Shown here: one piece after another, positions 40,301-51,538 of the stretch | Position numbering within the stretch: position 1 is the first letter of the stretch | How the letters are laid out: each line of letters opens with the position of its first letter | NCBI GenBank assembly: GCA_029783825.1 | Contig: JAREIK010002463.1 | Span: forward strand, 1,213,501-1,277,500 | DNA from: Sapria himalayana | Lineage: Eukaryota > Streptophyta > Magnoliopsida > Malpighiales > Rafflesiaceae | Length of the DNA stretch: 64,000 bases | Direction of reading: 5' to 3' | Made by a program: the position numbers and the translations under genes | Notes under the pieces: model-generated | The model's database searches: none | The model's input: only the letters and a program-made list of their open reading frames with translations | What the model was told of the DNA's origin: nothing

Positions 40301-43300
40301 CCTTTTATTCAACCAATTTATAGATTTACTACACAAGTTGAACACATACTTGTTTATGACCAAACCGAGAATTATCAATCAAAGCATGAAATGATTCTTT
40401 ACTTTTAATGGTGAGGGTCGTATTTTATGTGGCATGTCTTTTTAATATATATAGTATTTTATTTCATCTGATTTATCTTGATATTTGAGGATCGCATATA
40501 TTGTTATATTTGATAAATATAAGTTTTCTATTATATTTGTAAATAATTATAAATAATTTAAGTTTATTTTTTTAAAAAATGTTTGAATTTTTTGATATTG
40601 ATATACTTTTTACAATAATAAAAATATAATTAAAATGTTATATTAAAATATTAAGAATTGATAATTTATTCGAATATATATCCGGATTGTTCAACACATA
40701 TTTTCATAATTATATATTGATATTTGGAATTCTTATGCCAATATTTTATCCTAAAATGAGATGATATAAAGGAAGAATAAATATCAAGTGATATTACTAT
40801 AAACTTTATTGATCTTTGATAGTGATATGCCTAATTATTTTTTATAAAAATATTATTTTAATTATAAATTATTTAATTATTTAGATATTTGCTTATGTCC
40901 TCTTGTGTTGTGTATGACTATGTCATCTAGGAGAGAAGATTTTTATTTTACTTTCATGTGTATTCATGTGTATGTGTTTGAGGCAGGATCTCCCCCTGAA
41001 TATGAAAAATAATATCTAAAGTTGTTAGGTATGTCTTTGTTAATTTACTTTCATGTATGCATTACCTACAGCAATAGAATAATTATGAATGTTGTTATTT
41101 TTTTTTTAAGATTATTTTTTTGTTAGTGAACAAAAAAACATACGATTTTCTTATTTGATAGATGGTTTCTATAAGAGGTTATTGAATCACATATGCAAGA
41201 CCTTTTCTATTGATTTCTCGTTTGTGACAATCCTGCAAGTTGATGATGACTCTTGATTTAGTGAGAGTGGAAAGATCTCTAATAAAGTTTTCTCACCATC
41301 TTAGATTTGTTAGGTTGCTACTCTAGCTCGATCCAATTTATCGAGTTCTAATTAGTTTTTTGTGACATCAACTGTTCTTACAAATGATTTTATTGATCTT
41401 GATCTTTTGATTATTTTTTGATTTTAATAATACGATATATGATATTTTTTTGGGTAATTGGTTGTGAGAGTATATATGCAAACATATTAAGTAGATTGAT
41501 CATAGTTGTACACATTCTTATCATAGATTGATCAACATATATCTTTGTGTGGGAGACACACACACATACACACATACAAACGCACACACGCACACACACA
41601 AACCCTCTCCTCCTTTTTTTCACCCCATCAAACTTAACTTATATTATTTCTTAGTCCATATAAGAGTTTCATGGTCGAAGCATGTAAGACTTTCTTCCTA
41701 GCATCATAATTAATGCAACTGACATACACCTCGAGGAGTGTATCTGATATTTCCGAGGACCAAACTTGTGACCCCAATGTAAAAAATTTCATCTTCTTTT
41801 GATAATTGAACTATCATATTGTTGGTGCTTGTGTGAGAAATATATATGTATCAACATGTGTTTTGGGTCGCTGAGAGCATACACATTATCTTTTGATGTA
41901 TTTATTTACTTCTAGCTTATGTTTAACCTATGCTGTGGAGTGCTGTCATGAAACATGTTTGTATTATTTTTTTTACTTTCGTCACTTAATAATTATAAGT
42001 CTCTATTTTTTTGTAGTCACAATACATGTCTATTATATTTCATTGTTAATTTTTTATTACTAGTATATACCACATTATATGTTGCTTGTAATATACTATA
42101 TTAGGTGTACTTGTGTCTGTATGTTGCTTGTAATATGCAATGTTTTTCATTCTAACAAATTATTTAAATAATTAGTTTAGTAATTATTTTGAATGTGTGT
42201 TTTTTTTTTTTTTTGAAAACTATAGGTTATAATCTGTGAAATTGATCCAAGAAGATATCATCTAGTAATATTATTTAAAGAATTAAATTCATATATCTGA
42301 TTTTGATTATATATTAAATGTTTTATTTAATAATGTAGATCAAAATTATAAAGTAATATCATTCTTTAAATGACAAAAATACCCTTAAATTCCTTAAAAA
42401 CAACCCATTGACATTTTCTTTTCTATTTTTTGTGTATTTTGAAATAGCAGGTTGTTTTTTAGGAAATTAAGGGTATTTTTGTCCAAGTTAAATATTTTAT
42501 TTCCCTTGCAGAATGACTCATTTTTGACATAAATTTTCTTCAAATATTTTTAATTTAAATGGGTATTTTTAAGTAGAAGGTTATTTTTACAAAGAAAAAA
42601 GTATTTTTTTTTTTGTCTAAATCAAGGATTTTTAAGGGTGAAGATATGTGGGAGGTTAATTTTATGATTTGGGGTGATATTTGTGCATTTTAATTGATTA
42701 TCCCAATCATATACTGAATTACTTTGCAACATTGAAATTTGTGTGTATATCTATATGTATGTGTGTGTGTGTATGTACACGTGTGTATATGTATGTGTGT
42801 CTGTGTGTATGTATATATGTGTATAAATGCAGTGTATAGGTGTTTCTACATACGCATGTATGTACACACACACACACACACAGTGAATTGCTAAAGTGTT
42901 TTAGGAATTACTGTCATTATTTTTCAGATTTTTGAATCTGACATTCTATGAAGTTAACAGAGGCTGATGAATCAAAATTTAAAAAATTTCTGAGGCAAAT
43001 TGTCATTCATGGGTTTTTCTGATTTCTTGTTTTTTAGTTTTTTTGTTTTTTTTTTGCTGCTATTCTAATTCAATGAAGGGATTTGAGCTGTTAATTCCTA
43101 GCAAATCTGTGAAGATGTCATCGAATAGATTGTCATTACTGCCTCCACCCCCACCACCAAAATTCACAGCACCACTTCCATTAGTTGTTTGTAAGGAAGC
43201 AGTGAACAAGGAATATTCCGAGAGCATCTTACCTGGTATGAGCCCTAGGGCAAGATTATGATTCTGCATGAAATTAGTTAAAATGTTTTAACCTTGTTAA

Positions 43301-43441
43301 CTTATTTTAGTTTCAGATACCTTGGTGAAGCTTATGGAGTATGGAGAAGAAGATGACTATCCTGAAGAAATCAATGAAGATTCTATGGCTCCAAGAAATT
43401 CTTGCAGGTGCTCATGTTACAAACCATTTTGGGCAGTCTAA
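19391..43441 (+). CDS. RIK: RIK-like KH-domain RNA-binding protein, C-terminal seven exons (5' end outside window)
   Basis: Exons: 19391-19519, 19615-19692, 20085-20178, 20297-20414, 36694-37192, 43079-43235 and 43317-43441 (or from 43311). All junctions are GT-AG with matching phases and give about 400 codons. The first starts IKDTSERILAVDHAAALIEEM. The KH core spans exons 2-4 (KIRGPNDEYINHIMNVTGA, then the ILKGLGSG loop, ending near ENLMETICGEF). It resembles the SF1/STAR-like KH of plant RIK and animal KHDC4 (BLOM7). Exon 5 is a Pro/Ser/Thr-rich linker, exon 6 has LLPPPPPPKFTAPLP, and exon 7 has LMEYGEEDDYPEE and ends KPFWAV. RIK was described as a nuclear partner of the MYB protein RS2/AS1 in KNOX gene silencing; KHDC4 acts in pre-mRNA splicing. 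Roughly 180 N-terminal residues expected for the family are missing and were not found upstream in the window. No frameshift or stop was seen. Family assignment is from remembered homologues. Confidence 0.88.
20640..22391. other. AT-rich intronic stretch, possible SINE-like and Copia-like remnants
   Basis: Around 20745-20815 the sequence resembles a tRNA-type promoter (TGGTGTAATAATAAA, then about 40 bp later TTTTGAGATTTATT), which could be an old SINE. The reverse complement of 22227-22383 reads as about 50 codons without recognised homology. Nothing else is supported. Confidence 0.25.
22392..22960. mobile_element. hAT-type miniature element (569 bp) in the RIK intron
   Basis: It is flanked by GTAGTGCT (22384-22391) and GTTGTGCT (22961-22968), a 7-of-8 direct repeat. 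The left end is TAGAGATGATAAATGAG and the right end, reversed, TAGAAGTGACAAGTATGACA, both in the family pattern. The interior is rich in GGCACGA/GTGCC motifs. The open frames inside it are not genes. Confidence 0.78.
22961..24239. other. AT-rich intronic stretch
   Basis: It holds a three-unit 30-bp tandem repeat (23191-23279) and an unrecognised 90-codon open frame on the minus strand (23515-23787) with no domain and highly AT-biased codons. No gene is supported. Confidence 0.45.
23191..23279. repeat. 30-bp tandem repeat, three imperfect units
   Basis: Units begin near 23191, 23221 and 23250, each with a TTGAGTGCCCAAAAAAA-like core followed by an A-rich tail. Confidence 0.75.
24484..24705. 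repeat. GC-rich minisatellite, about seven units of 25-30 bp
   Basis: TTCCGAAAC recurs near 24503, 24528, 24553, 24582, 24611, 24640 and 24670, each copy separated by C-rich blocks (CCCCCCC, CTCCCGCCCGCC). The minus strand is therefore a series of G-runs of three to eight bases, prone in principle to form quadruplex structures. It stands out in a genome region below about one third GC. Confidence 0.9.
24845..24878. repeat. Perfect 34-bp palindrome centred on CACGTG
   Basis: All 17 base pairs from the centre (between 24861 and 24862) outward are complementary. A second copy of the 18-bp core lies at 24815-24832. CACGTG is the G-box bound by plant bZIP and bHLH factors; any binding here is inference. 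Confidence 0.9.
25879..26290. repeat. Imperfect direct tandem duplication, about 200 bp per unit
   Basis: Copy one (about 25879-26077) and copy two (about 26078-26290) share ordered blocks: TAATATCTT..CTTTAGTGTGTC, ATAACAAGTCACTTATA, TTTAATTGATCATCA and AACTGAAAGCACTAA. No coding sequence was recognised. The surrounding 24966-26539 is AT-rich intron with TTATTA repeats at 25630-25790. Confidence 0.75.
26540..27770 (-). mobile_element. RTE-type LINE relic in the RIK intron, reverse orientation
   Basis: It is colinear with the relic at 7940-9090. The reverse complement near 26740-26790 reads LK*FNHIKYIYPSAPIK, the degraded RWFGH block, again with a stop in place of Trp. The 3' end resembles the family's TTATTTGGGGTCAATTGTA segment near 26588, and similarity to the reverse-transcriptase domain continues to about 27770. 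No open frame survives. Confidence 0.6.
28000..29110 (-). mobile_element. Decayed Copia relic in the RIK intron
   Basis: The reverse complement of about 28920-29110 resembles, block by block, the segment between integrase and reverse transcriptase plus the start of Copia reverse transcriptase. The left part (28100-28440) resembles 880-1130. No open frame, LTR or target duplication was recognised, and the hAT copy starting near 29125 cuts it on the right. Confidence 0.4.
29125..30948 (-). mobile_element. hAT transposon copy B, internally deleted
   Basis: The left end contains TATGTGTCAAATGG, followed by GC-rich subterminal DNA to 29340; the right end, reversed, begins TATAGATATTAAACAG. Between them, 30085-30280 matches the C-terminal part of the transposase on the minus strand (frame with NIISDRRSRLRSNIVE, the hAT dimerisation region). 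Most of the transposase gene is missing. An 8-bp target duplication could not be resolved, so the outer ends may be off by a few bases. Confidence 0.6.
31709..31724. repeat. (CA)n microsatellite
   Basis: Eight CA units lie in AT-rich intron. Confidence 0.9.
31916..35027 (-). mobile_element. hAT transposon copy C (3.1 kb), both ends resolved
   Basis: The ends are TAGGGATGTCAAAC at the left and, reversed, TAAGAGCTGTCAAC at the right. Flanks are ACTGGTAG (31908-31915) and CCTGGTAG (35028-35035), a 7-of-8 target duplication. Subterminal zones (31930-32140 and 34730-35020) are GC-rich with GTGCC/GGCCC repeats. A broken transposase gene lies between them on the minus strand. It is the best full-length representative of the family in the window and is inserted in a further GC-rich repeat. 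Confidence 0.85.
32790..34266 (-). pseudogene. Broken hAT transposase gene (copy C)
   Basis: A possible start at 34266 opens MTNTIKTYLNLENKN. Next comes a zinc-finger-like part (33770-34048; CKNLFETKHLKRH, a BED-finger pattern), then the catalytic core fragment (33189-33665; YVDSKWRMNKKILGF, KIFNIIFDN, FHVRCMCHMINLIIQA), and the C-terminal dimerisation region near 32870-32960 (ETTFSVAVNVISNKRSRLRS). Fragments are in different frames with stops between them. A direct duplication of about 157 bp (near 32798 and 32955) affects the C-terminal end. This is the pattern of plant DAYSLEEPER/RICESLEEPER-type hAT proteins. It is not functional. Confidence 0.75.
35028..35460. mobile_element. GC-rich repeat that hosts hAT copy C
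   Basis: GC-rich DNA with GGTTGGGC/CTAGGC motifs continues right of the copy C target duplication. A short GC-rich piece at 31838-31915 flanks copy C on the left. The simplest reading is that copy C inserted into an older element of similar type. The ends of the older element were not resolved. Confidence 0.4.
37300..37431. repeat. (TA)n / (TATG)n and (TG)n microsatellites
   Basis: A TA-rich run with TATG units spans 37300-37358 and a TG run 37396-37431, just after RIK exon 5. Confidence 0.9.
37432..39180. other. RIK intron stretch without a supported feature
   Basis: AT-rich. A short piece near 37860-37910 resembles the Copia-like blocks near 1010 and 28300. No exon is supported: the acceptor-like TTTTTGCAG before 38385 has no matching coding evidence. 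Confidence 0.4.
39190..39700. repeat. Possible LTR fragment
   Basis: A sequence like the reverse complement of a Copia primer site (GCTTTGATACC near 39183-39193) stands just before TGTGTTATGACCC. Purine-rich DNA such as GAAGAAGAGAATTC follows, as in Copia LTRs. No second LTR or target duplication was found, so this remains tentative. Confidence 0.25.
40094..40378 (-). pseudogene. Copia RNase H fragment
   Basis: A 94-codon open stretch matches the end of Copia pol: VILSTKTKYIVLAYACEETI (family pattern VALSTTEAEY-A---A--E--W), then WIRKLCSKFDVEYKKPRL, then FHTRIKHIDIQ (family FH-RTKHID). Catalytic acidic positions are partly replaced. The rest of the element was not recognised. It is a dead fragment, antisense to RIK inside its 5.9-kb intron, and differs from the Copia pair at 46.8-57 kb. 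Confidence 0.7.
40379..42370. other. RIK intron stretch, AT-rich
   Basis: It contains an (AC)n repeat at 41555-41601. Around 41210-41420 it resembles 17240-17330 weakly. No gene is supported. Confidence 0.4.
42371..42484. repeat. Foldback hairpin with 35-bp arms
   Basis: Arms 42371-42405 and 42450-42484 are reverse complements at 32 of 35 positions (ACAAAAATACCCTTAA in the stem) with a 44-base loop. This is typical of a small foldback miniature element; a small-RNA precursor is possible but untested. It lies in the last large RIK intron. Confidence 0.8.
42741..42882. repeat. (TG)n and (AC)n microsatellites
   Basis: TG/TATG-rich runs span 42741-42830 and an AC run 42864-42882, close to the RIK exon at 43079. 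Confidence 0.85.
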
Positions 43442-43594
43442 CTTTTGTGTTTCATGTTTGTTCACTAGGCTTTTGGTGACTACACATTAGTGCATAGAGT
43501 TGCATATTCATTTATTTTGCATAACTTCCAATAACGAGTGTATGTGACATGTATAGTATCATTTACTTTAAGTTAAAAGATGAGAGAGATGAAC
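43442..43594. other. 153-bp gap between two convergent stop codons
   Basis: The RIK stop codon (43439-43441, plus strand) and the carboxypeptidase stop (43595-43597, minus strand) face each other. Both 3' untranslated regions and poly(A) sites must lie here or run into the other gene, so overlapping transcripts are likely. Confidence 0.8.
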
Positions 43595-46846
<3,252 letters not shown>

Positions 46847-47150
46847 TGTTGTTTTGAAACAACTATTTCTTGTTTAACACAAGAAATTCTCAAGAACAGA
46901 AGCAGATTCAAGAAGAAGAAGAGAAGAATAGAGGAGAAGAAGAGATATCGCGCAGCAGAGCCAATTCAAAAACAATCAATAATCATCCAGCAGCTAGGTC
47001 AAAAAAATTATCGGCTTTTATATCAGTCCGATAATTAAAACGCGTAAATTTTTTTTAAAAAAACTTTACAGTAATGCACGATAATTGCTCATTAAGGGCA
47101 AATTTGTAACTTCACTTCCATATCCTAACACAATCGAACAGCCGTCAACA
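46847..47150 (-). repeat. 3' LTR of the young Copia element
   Basis: 304 bp, TGTTG...AACA, nearly identical to 51539-51843; differences include a few substitutions in the A/G-rich middle, small changes in an A/T tract and a one-base gap close to the right end. It is the LTR that faces the carboxypeptidase promoter. Confidence 0.95.
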
Positions 47151-50100
47151 ATCCCCCCGATTCGATGTAGTTGAGGTCAGTCCAAGCTTTTCTCTCAAAT
47201 AGATAAGCTTTTCTCTTGGTAAAGACTTTGTGAATATATCAGCTACTTGATCTTCAGTCCTGCAAAAAACCAACTTAACTTCATTAGATTCAATCGTATC
47301 CTTAATGAAATGATATTTCAAACCTATGTGTTTAGTTCGGCTGTGCATTACCATATCATTAGCAATAGATATAGTGGATTGATTATCACACAGAATTTTT
47401 GTTGGATATTTTTGGACTTTATCTAAGTCACCCAACAGTTTTCTAAGCCATAAGGTTTGAGAGGTTGCAACTGAAGCTGAAACATATTCAGCTTCAGTAG
47501 TGGACAAGGCTACAGTTGATTGTTTCTTGGATTGCCAAGAAACTGCAGCAGTTCCAAGATTAAATACATATCCAGAGGTACTTTTGTAATCCTCTGGATT
47601 TCCTCCCCAATCACTATCACAATAACCTATGATTTCTGTATGATTAATTCTATGATATTTCAGACCTAAATTAAGTGTACCTTTGAGATATCTCAATATA
47701 CGTTTAGCAGCACTTAAGTGTATATGATTCGGACAGTGCATAAAACGTGATAGCAAATGAACTGAGAAAACTATGTCAGGTCTGGTTGCTGATGCATACA
47801 GCAGACTGCCTATTAGACTTCTGAAATTTTTCATATTTACTGGTTTACCCTTAGCTGAAAGAAGTTTCTGATTTACTTCTAAAGGGGTAGACACTGGTTT
47901 ACAGTCACTCATTCCAAAGTTTTTCAATACTTGTTTAATGTATGAGGTTTGAGAAACAGACACACCACTTGTGTCTTGAATTATTTCAAGTCCTAGGAAT
48001 TGTTTTAAACTTCCTAGATCAGACATTTCATATCTAAATTCTATTTCTCTCCTAAAATTATTTATCAATTCTGTTTTATTACTTGTAAATATTATATCAT
48101 CAACATACAAGGAAACAATCAAAATTCCAGAATTGTTATCTCTTTTAACATAGAGTGTAGGCTCACTCTTGCTTCTACTGAATCCTTGATTCAGAAGATA
48201 AGAGTTGATTTGTTGATACCAAGCACGAGGAGCTTGTTTCAATCCATACAAGGCCTTATTTAATTTATAAACACAGTGTTCACTCCCCTTTTTCACAAAC
48301 CCAGGGGGTTGTTCTACATATATCTCTTCCTTAAGTTTTCCATTTAGAAAGGCAGATTTTATATCTAATTGGAATAAATTCCAACCTTTCTGTCCAGCTA
48401 AGGCTATTAAAAGCCTTATGGTTTCTAACCTTGCCACTGGAGCAAAGGTTTCATGGTAGTCTAATCCGGGTTTTTGTGAGTAGCCTTTAGCTACCAATCG
48501 AGCCTTGTATACAGGCTGATTTGAGTTTGATTTAATTTTAATTCTATAAATCCACTTAACACCTATACTGTGTTTATTTTGAGGTAAGTCAACTAAAGTC
48601 CAAGTGTTATTTTTCTCGATAACAGACATTTCTGTCTGCATAGCTTTGAACCAGAATTGATGTTTTACAGCCTCTTCATAGTTGAGTGTCTCAACTGAGG
48701 TGTAGTTACATCTCTGATAAATGTCCGATAGGTCTCTATACTTTACAGGGGTTATTTTACTAATTTCATTCCTCGATTCAGAATTAGATGATGTATAATC
48801 ACTATGTTCAGAAACAGATTTGGACTTATATTTGGAATCATGTTCAGTAAAAGAATCAGAATCAGAATTAATTTCAGAAGTAAAAGTTGAGGGTGAGCCG
48901 AAATCATACCTTTGAGCATTTTTAAATTTATAACAGGTTGCACCAGCTTCTGTGCAACCATTTTCAGTTCCAGAATTAGCTTCATTTAAATTTCCATCCC
49001 ACATGCTGTTTTCATCAATCAGAATATCTCTACTCACCAGAAATGTCTTTGTTTCTGGTGAGTACAGTCTGTAACCCTTGGATTGCAGACTGTAACCTAC
49101 TAAAATACATTTTAGACTCTTGGAGTCTAATTTGGTTCTATGTGCACTTGGTATATGGGAGTAACATACACTCCCGAATACCTTTAGGTGTTTAACACTA
49201 GGCTTCCTACCAGTCCAGGCTTGCAATGGAGTTATGTTTTCTAATGCTTTGGTTGGGCATCTATTGAGTAGGTACACAGAAGTGTTCACTGCCTCTGCCC
49301 AAAATATCTTTGGTAGGTTTTTCTGATTTAACAATGTTCTGGCCATTTCCATTATGGTTCTATTTTTCCTCTCCACAACTCCATTCTGTTGTGGTGAGTA
49401 GGCAGTGGTAAGTTGTCTAGTTATTCCTTTAGATTCACAGTAATCTGTGAATTTTTGAGAGAGGAACTCACCTCCTCTGTCTGTTCTAAGTGATTTGACA
49501 CTTAGACCAGATTGTCTCTCAACTAGTGGTAAAAGTTTCTTGAAGCATTCAAGTGCTTCAGACTTGTGCTTCAAGAAAAAAACCCATATATATCTTGTGC
49601 AGTCATCTATAAATAACAGAAAATAAATGCTACTGCCTAAGGATTTCACTGACATAGGACCACATATGTCAGCATGTAGTAATTCCAGAGGTTGAGAAGC
49701 TTTCCAGACAGAGTGTTTCGGAAAGCTTCTTCTGGATTGTTTTCCCAGTGAACATAATTCACAGATAGAATTAGGTGGTGTAAGGTTTGAGGGCACACCA
49801 GTTACCAAATTATTTTGAAAAATATTTTTTAGGTCAGAGTAATTCAAATGCCCAAACCTTCTGTGCCATAGAGAGGTGACAGATTGGACATTCATTGAGA
49901 ATGCCTTATCTGTTTTCTCTGCAAATGTCAGTGGAAAACTTCTTCCACTCGACATTTTTACAATCCAGGAAGGTTTATTGCAATTTTGGTCAAAAATTTT
50001 ACATATTTTATTTTCAAACATTAATTTATAGCCTTTTTCAATTAATTGCCCGACACTTAGTAGGTTCTGGTCCAAGGCAGGAACTAGAAGTACATCTTTT

Positions 50101-50936
50101 ATGAACTTTGTTCCAGAACAGGTGGGTACAGCCACTCTGCCCTTGGCTTGCGCCTGAACTAGTTCACCATTCCCCAATTTGACTTGTGAATTTACTACTG
50201 GAAGTAAATCCACAAATATTTCTTCATTTCCAGACATGTGGTTTGAGCAGCCACTGTCCAGAAACCAAGTATTTACTGAGTGTGTATTTTCTGTTTCATT
50301 TACATAAAACAGATGTTCTACAGAACTTACTCGTTCTGTAAAACTAGCACTCTGGTTGGATATGTTCTTACAGTTCTTTGAACTGTGCCCAAACTTTTTA
50401 CAGTTTTGACACTGATTTTGTTTTCTAAACCAACACTCTGTCGCAGTGTGGTTTAGTCTCTTGCAAATAGTGCAAGAAGAACCTTGTTCCTTAGATGAGT
50501 CTGAAGAATGAGAAGAAAAAGAGCCTATTTTAATTTTATTTTTATTTTTATTTTTAGATCCATACCTTAGTGCATTTTTCTTGTTCTTCATATCTCTGTA
50601 TTGCTCTTCAGCCTTAATAGAGTTATCTTCCCATCTTGACTGCATTGCAGTCTCTGCAGAACTTTCTGCTCTCTTCAGTAATCGACCCTCATAAGACTTC
50701 AGGGAGCTCAACACTTGCTGGATGGAGAGTTTTGATAGGTCTTTGGTCTCCTCAATAACTGCCACAATGGCATCAAATTTATCAGGCATGCATATTAAAA
50801 GTTTTTCAACCAATCGAGTCTCAGAGACATTTTCTCCATGAATCTTCAGTTGATTAACAATATCTAAGAACTGAGTTGAAAACTCAGTAAGAGAATCTGA
50901 GTTTTTCATACTCAGATTCTCGAAGTCTTTTCTCAA
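47145..50936 (-). CDS. Copia pol polyprotein (end of gag, protease, integrase, reverse transcriptase, RNase H)
   Basis: An uninterrupted 1263-residue frame. Two CCHC zinc knuckles (CTICKRLNHTATEC at 155-168, CQNCKKFGHSSKNC at 176-189) are followed by the protease site DSG (227-229), the integrase HHCC finger (His358, His363, Cys392, Cys395) and the integrase catalytic acids Asp423, Asp486 and Glu522. The reverse-transcriptase YVDD is at 944-947, and RNase H shows YCDSDWGG and ALSTTEAEY. All key residues seen are intact. The first Met (50936) is not the true start: residues MRKDFENLSM continue the gag frame that is broken just upstream. The stop codon lies inside the first bases of the 3' LTR. 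Confidence 0.95.
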   Translation of the reverse strand: MRKDFENLSMKNSDSLTEFSTQFLDIVNQLKIHGENVSETRLVEKLLICMPDKFDAIVAVIEETKDLSKLSIQQVLSSLKSYEGRLLKRAESSAETAMQSRWEDNSIKAEEQYRDMKNKKNALRYGSKNKNKNKIKIGSFSSHSSDSSKEQGSSCTICKRLNHTATECWFRKQNQCQNCKKFGHSSKNCKNISNQSASFTERVSSVEHLFYVNETENTHSVNTWFLDSGCSNHMSGNEEIFVDLLPVVNSQVKLGNGELVQAQAKGRVAVPTCSGTKFIKDVLLVPALDQNLLSVGQLIEKGYKLMFENKICKIFDQNCNKPSWIVKMSSGRSFPLTFAEKTDKAFSMNVQSVTSLWHRRFGHLNYSDLKNIFQNNLVTGVPSNLTPPNSICELCSLGKQSRRSFPKHSVWKASQPLELLHADICGPMSVKSLGSSIYFLLFIDDCTRYIWVFFLKHKSEALECFKKLLPLVERQSGLSVKSLRTDRGGEFLSQKFTDYCESKGITRQLTTAYSPQQNGVVERKNRTIMEMARTLLNQKNLPKIFWAEAVNTSVYLLNRCPTKALENITPLQAWTGRKPSVKHLKVFGSVCYSHIPSAHRTKLDSKSLKCILVGYSLQSKGYRLYSPETKTFLVSRDILIDENSMWDGNLNEANSGTENGCTEAGATCYKFKNAQRYDFGSPSTFTSEINSDSDSFTEHDSKYKSKSVSEHSDYTSSNSESRNEISKITPVKYRDLSDIYQRCNYTSVETLNYEEAVKHQFWFKAMQTEMSVIEKNNTWTLVDLPQNKHSIGVKWIYRIKIKSNSNQPVYKARLVAKGYSQKPGLDYHETFAPVARLETIRLLIALAGQKGWNLFQLDIKSAFLNGKLKEEIYVEQPPGFVKKGSEHCVYKLNKALYGLKQAPRAWYQQINSYLLNQGFSRSKSEPTLYVKRDNNSGILIVSLYVDDIIFTSNKTELINNFRREIEFRYEMSDLGSLKQFLGLEIIQDTSGVSVSQTSYIKQVLKNFGMSDCKPVSTPLEVNQKLLSAKGKPVNMKNFRSLIGSLLYASATRPDIVFSVHLLSRFMHCPNHIHLSAAKRILRYLKGTLNLGLKYHRINHTEIIGYCDSDWGGNPEDYKSTSGYVFNLGTAAVSWQSKKQSTVALSTTEAEYVSASVATSQTLWLRKLLGDLDKVQKYPTKILCDNQSTISIANDMVMHSRTKHIGLKYHFIKDTIESNEVKLVFCRTEDQVADIFTKSLPREKLIYLREKLGLTSTTSNRGDC

Positions 50937-51298
50937 GGAGTGCGAAGAGCTCCTCGAGCCTTCTTATCTCCTTGGTATTCCTCGATTAGGAGGTCCCATG
51001 CCTCCTTGGCTTGAGTACAGCCAAGTAATCTAGGAAATATCGCATTACTTACACCATGTTGGATGAAAAGTAATGCCTTAGCATTTAACTTCCTTAATTC
51101 CTTCTCTTGTAACAGCTCTTTACCTTCCAGAATAGAGAAATTAGGAGCTTCTTCATATCCAGAAACCACTATTTCCCATATGTCTTGGGAGATAAATAAC
51201 GTTCGCATTTTGACAAGCCAATAGTCAAAATTATCACCATCAAACAAGGGGATAGGAATCAAACCCGAGTTTGATGTGTTTTGAGTTTTTGAAAACAT
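50933..51298 (-). pseudogene. N-terminal Copia gag, cut by a frameshift
   Basis: 121 codons beginning MFSKTQNTSNSGLIPIPLFD, with the Copia gag pattern (FDGDNFDYWLVKM, LGCTQAKEAWDLL). Compared with the older copy at 55957-56295, one base is missing near 50943, so the frame ends at ARGALRTP instead of running into pol. The element needs help from another copy to produce gag-pol. Confidence 0.9.
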
Positions 51299-51523
51299 AT
51301 CTTAAGAACAGCTTGAAAAAATATGAACAGAAGGTTCAGGTTTTGTAAAAAATAAGTTTTAAAAAAAAAACACAAAACCTTTAGATCTTACTAGATCTGG
51401 TTAGATCTATGCTCGATCTTAAGAAATTTGTGAAATATATTTAGGTTTTCAGAGAACGCCTAACTGGAGAAATTAGATTTGAATATTGTTCAAAAATAAT
51501 TTCAATCACAGTTAAGTATCGAT

Positions 51524-51535
51524 GCTCTGATACCA
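51524..51535 (-). other. Primer binding site of the young Copia element
   Basis: The minus strand reads TGGTATCAGAGC, complementary to the 3' end of initiator tRNA-Met, three bases inside the 5' LTR. This is the standard primer for plant Copia elements. Confidence 0.92.
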
Positions 51536-51538
51536 CAA

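Noticed and set aside
49895..50104. Plus-strand open frame inside the young Copia element.
   Set aside because: Antisense shadow of pol.
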